This document shows, in pieces, positions 5,967-7,720 of a stretch of DNA of 7,720 bases. The notes under the pieces were generated by a model. That model ran no database searches, was not told where the DNA came from, and was given only the letters and a program-made list of their open reading frames with translations. The stretch lies in assembly GCA_016195585.1 (NCBI GenBank), contig JACPZJ010000214.1, positions 1-7,720 of the forward strand, given 5' to 3'. The number at the start of each line of letters is the position of its first letter. Position 1 is the first letter of the stretch. The translations under genes and the position numbers were made by a program. This stretch comes from Nitrospirota bacterium (GTDB lineage Bacteria; Nitrospirota; CAKKRA01; 9FT-COMBO-42-15).

Positions 5967-6626
5967 AAGGATATTGCTGCCAAAGTTCAGGATGTACTTT
6001 GTATTGGCAAAATCAGGCGTCTCTATGTCCGGCCCCCATGTTGGCTGCATCCCTATCTTTTTGCTGGATTCACAGGTAGAGGTATGGTTCACGCCTGTAT
6101 TTGTGCCAAGGGTCTTCATGAATCTTCCTGTTGCGCCGCCGCTTCTGTCTCTGCCCCATTTTAGCATTATCTCATTGGGATGGCCTTTGTCTACAACTGC
6201 CTTTATCTTATTTGCAACCTCTGTTATTGCCTCATCCCATGATACCATTTTCCACTTGCCCTCGCCCCTCTTTCCAGCCCTCTTTAAAGGATAGAGTATC
6301 CTGTCCGGGTCATAGATGTGCCACATGCCTGAATTCCCTTTTGCGCAGAGCCTTCCCCTTGTGGAGACATGCTTGTCATTTCCCTCAAGCTTTCTGACCC
6401 TTCCGTCTTTAATATATGCAAGCCCTCCGTCTTCAACATTGCAGACAAGGCATGTGTATGGGACTACCTTATCAAAATCAGCGCCCTTGATCTTGCTCTT
6501 GTCAATTGCAACACCCTTGCCTCCTAATCCCAGTTCATCTGCATTGGCAAAGAGGCTGTCTCCAATGGCAATAGCTGCGCCTGATGCAATGCCAAACTTT
6601 ACAAAGCCCCTTCTTGTAATCTTCAT
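5964..6626 (-). CDS. Molybdopterin oxidoreductase catalytic subunit (PsrA/PhsA-like), N-terminal part
   Basis: This is the first 220 codons of a DMSO-reductase-superfamily catalytic subunit. A Tat signal (TRRGFVKFG at residues 4-12, hydrophobic stretch, likely cleavage after ANA at 27-29) sends the folded protein to the periplasm. The N-terminal [4Fe-4S] motif reads Cys59-x2-Cys62-x3-Asp66 then Cys94 (GRLCAKGNSG); the third position is Asp rather than Cys. Cys185 in HTSTCESSKK is the probable Mo ligand, as in polysulfide, thiosulfate and arsenate reductases. The preferred start is the ATG at 6626, eight bases after AAGGAGG; a GTG at 6635 and an ATG at 6632 abut that site and are less likely. 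The frame ends at an amber codon. A sulfur-compound reductase is a reasonable guess, but the substrate cannot be read from sequence. Confidence 0.88.
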   Translation of the reverse strand: MKITRRGFVKFGIASGAAIAIGDSLFANADELGLGGKGVAIDKSKIKGADFDKVVPYTCLVCNVEDGGLAYIKDGRVRKLEGNDKHVSTRGRLCAKGNSGMWHIYDPDRILYPLKRAGKRGEGKWKMVSWDEAITEVANKIKAVVDKGHPNEIMLKWGRDRSGGATGRFMKTLGTNTGVNHTSTCESSKKIGMQPTWGPDIETPDFANTKYILNFGSNIL

Positions 6627-6641
6627 TATCATCACCTCCTT

Positions 6642-7364
6642 TTATTTCCCATGATTCACAGGGGTATTTGGCGTCCACCCTTTGAACACAGGGCCAGTGT
6701 TTTGTGAAATAATGTCATTGTCAAAATCCTTTGGGTCTATCTGCCTTCCGCCTTTTAATGCCTCATAGTCAATATGGCCTGCCTCAAGGCCAATGTAATA
6801 GACGCCGGAACCCCCGCCGTCATCCGCAGGCATAAGTGTCCTTGTTGGATTAGAGGCAATGAGCTTTGCAACTACGCTCTTGCGGTCAGAGATGTCCCCA
6901 AAGACCCTTGCCCTTCCAATGCATGTCTGGGCGCATGCAGGGACAAGGCCTTTCTCTACCCTGTGGCTGCAGAATGTGCATTTCTCAGGAAGGCTGGTTA
7001 GAGGATTAATAAACACCGCCTCCAACGGGCATGCCTCAATAGCAGCCTTTGTCTCTGTCTTTATCTGGCTTGGCGTCCTTTTTTCCAGCTTCTTGTAGTC
7101 TATGAGGACAATGCCGTCATCGGTTTTGTAAAAGCTGCCAACGCCGTTATTCTCTGACGCCTCAATGCACGGCGCCTCCTCACAATGGTCGCAGAGGATT
7201 GGAAAGAAGTGGCGCTTCACATAAGGATACCGCCCCTTTTCATAATACCTCACATGCGTCCTCCACACGCCGAGCGGCACCTCATTCTCTGCCTTGCATG
7301 CTACTGTGCAGGCATTGCAACCGATGCACCTTCTTAAATCAATTACCATTCCCCATCTTGGCAT
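6642..7364 (-). CDS. Four-cluster-type ferredoxin subunit (NrfC/PsrB/PhsB-like)
   Basis: This 240-residue electron-transfer subunit belongs with the downstream molybdoenzyme. Visible cysteines, numbered from the ATG at 7364, are 13, 16, 19, 23 (CIGCNACTVAC), 58, 61, 66 (CDHCEEAPC), 112 (ACPLEA), and 129, 132, 144, 148 (CTFC...CAQTC). That is 12 instead of the usual 16. The missing four (the last of motif II and first three of motif III) are those expected to hold one cluster, so three [4Fe-4S] clusters are predicted. It has no signal peptide and would be co-exported with its Tat-bearing partner. The ATG is eight bases after AAAGGAGG; a GTG at 7373 abuts that site. The gene ends 16 bases before the partner's ATG, with that gene's AAGGAGG in the gap, so they form an operon. 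Confidence 0.9.
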   Translation of the reverse strand: MPRWGMVIDLRRCIGCNACTVACKAENEVPLGVWRTHVRYYEKGRYPYVKRHFFPILCDHCEEAPCIEASENNGVGSFYKTDDGIVLIDYKKLEKRTPSQIKTETKAAIEACPLEAVFINPLTSLPEKCTFCSHRVEKGLVPACAQTCIGRARVFGDISDRKSVVAKLIASNPTRTLMPADDGGGSGVYYIGLEAGHIDYEALKGGRQIDPKDFDNDIISQNTGPVFKGWTPNTPVNHGK

Positions 7365-7403
7365 AATATTCACCTCCTTTGTTTAAGATGATTACACAGA
7401 TTC

Positions 7404-7490
7404 CCCCTCACCTTAATCCTCTCCCCAATGGGGAGAGGAAATAAAGATAAAATACCCTCTCCCCTGTGGGGAGAGGGATAGGGTGAGGGG
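7404..7490. repeat. Large compound palindrome of CTCTCCCC/GGGGAGAG type
   Basis: Outer arms of 23 bases (7404-7426 and 7468-7490) are complementary with about three mismatches, starting CCCCTCACC and ending GGTGAGGGG. Each arm region also folds on itself: CCTCTCCCC-AATG-GGGGAGAGG style at 7418-7438, and CCCTCTCCCC-TGTG-GGGGAGAGGG style at 7455-7477. It sits directly upstream of the ferredoxin gene, 40 bases before its ATG, so operon transcripts starting upstream would carry it. It resembles dispersed intergenic palindromes seen in many environmental genomes; copy number cannot be judged here. Confidence 0.8.
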
Positions 7491-7544
7491 TTAATTTGTT
7501 TTGAGTTTTGTAGGGCAATCCAATAGGGTTGCTATATATATATT

Positions 7545-7593
7545 GGTAGGACAGGCGTCCCGCCTGTCTGACAGCCGAGACGGCTGTCCTACC
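7545..7593. repeat. Three-stem palindromic repeat with two perfect hairpins
   Basis: Perfect outer arms GGTAGGACAG (7545-7554) and CTGTCCTACC (7584-7593) enclose two hairpins with perfect 8-bp stems: GACAGGCG-TCC-CGCCTGTC (7550-7568) and GACAGCCG-AGA-CGGCTGTC (7570-7588). The outer arms overlap the hairpins, so the two folds compete. Open frames through it on both strands give repeat-like peptides (SRLSDRRDACPT on the minus strand) and are not genes. The rest of 7365-7671 shows no gene and no clear promoter. Confidence 0.85.
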
Positions 7594-7671
7594 CTTGAAG
7601 ACATCCGTTCCCTTAACATCCTCCTTGTTGATGATTCAAGGGACAACCGTCTCCCAAATCCCGATATAGAG

Positions 7672-7720
7672 ATGGCAAAAAAGAGAAAGACCCTCATGGA
7701 TAAAAGGTTTCAGATGATAT
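7672..7720 (+). CDS. Possible start of a membrane or signalling protein (cut by window edge)
   Basis: Only 16 codons are visible. MAKKRKTLMDKRFQMI resembles the short basic lead with a K.FQ motif that precedes the first membrane helix in some bacterial sensor and chemoreceptor-like proteins; this is a weak resemblance. The ATG lacks a proper ribosome binding site. The same frame is open upstream to 7495 and includes a receiver-like LNILLVDDSRDN segment at about 7609-7644. The true start could therefore lie upstream, or a gene may have been disrupted by the repeat at 7545-7593. Confidence is low. Confidence 0.35.
   Translation, partial: MAKKRKTLMDKRFQMI

Noticed and set aside
7491..7697. Minus-strand open frame of 68 codons
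   Set aside because: It translates the hairpin repeat (peptide SRLSDRRDACPT) and has no start signal; it is a repeat artefact.
1..7720. CRISPR array, tRNA or rRNA gene
   Set aside because: No regularly spaced repeats, cloverleaf or conserved rRNA sequence was seen on either strand.

Overview
The window looks like chromosomal sequence from an uncultured Gram-negative anaerobe or facultative anaerobe of moderate GC. The long-form HflX, the Tat-exported molybdenum oxidoreductase and the AAGGAGG ribosome binding sites would fit Nitrospirota or Desulfobacterota. That placement is inference from gene style; no taxonomic marker is present. Most of the window reads on the minus strand; the cassette-like middle reads on the plus strand.

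Layout. Positions 1-1137 (minus) hold the 5' part of hflX, cut by the window edge just before its GTPase domain and lacking a canonical start codon. Positions 1230-1962 (minus) hold a PIN-domain toxin/antitoxin pair. A short stretch with a possible gene remnant follows. Positions 2344-2896 (plus) hold two small membrane-protein genes separated by a 90-bp structure with the architecture of an integron attC site, so this part looks like a small cassette remnant without a visible integrase. Positions 3040-3640 (plus) hold a second, different PIN toxin/antitoxin pair behind an extended -10 promoter. An 18-bp perfect direct repeat brackets this pair. Positions 3641-4034 carry no gene but several palindromes.

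Positions 4035-7364 (minus) form a two-gene operon: first a four-cluster-type ferredoxin subunit (NrfC/PsrB/PhsB-like), then a Tat-exported catalytic subunit of the DMSO reductase superfamily (PsrA/PhsA-like, Cys-ligated Mo). The catalytic gene is interrupted by one in-frame amber codon at 5964-5966, with the frame otherwise intact over about 860 codons. The ferredoxin has lost, as a set, the four cysteines expected for one of its four clusters. The catalytic subunit has Asp where the third cluster cysteine is expected. The two proteins would form a periplasmic module passing electrons between a quinol- or cytochrome-linked partner and the molybdenum site, but no membrane anchor (NrfD/PsrC) is in view and the substrate cannot be named. 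Upstream of the operon, 7404-7593 carries two complex palindromic repeats. At the right edge a plus-strand gene for a probable membrane protein may begin.

The strongest points for follow-up are the amber codon, the coordinated loss of one Fe-S cluster, the attC-like site with its cassette genes, and the apparent AUC start of hflX.
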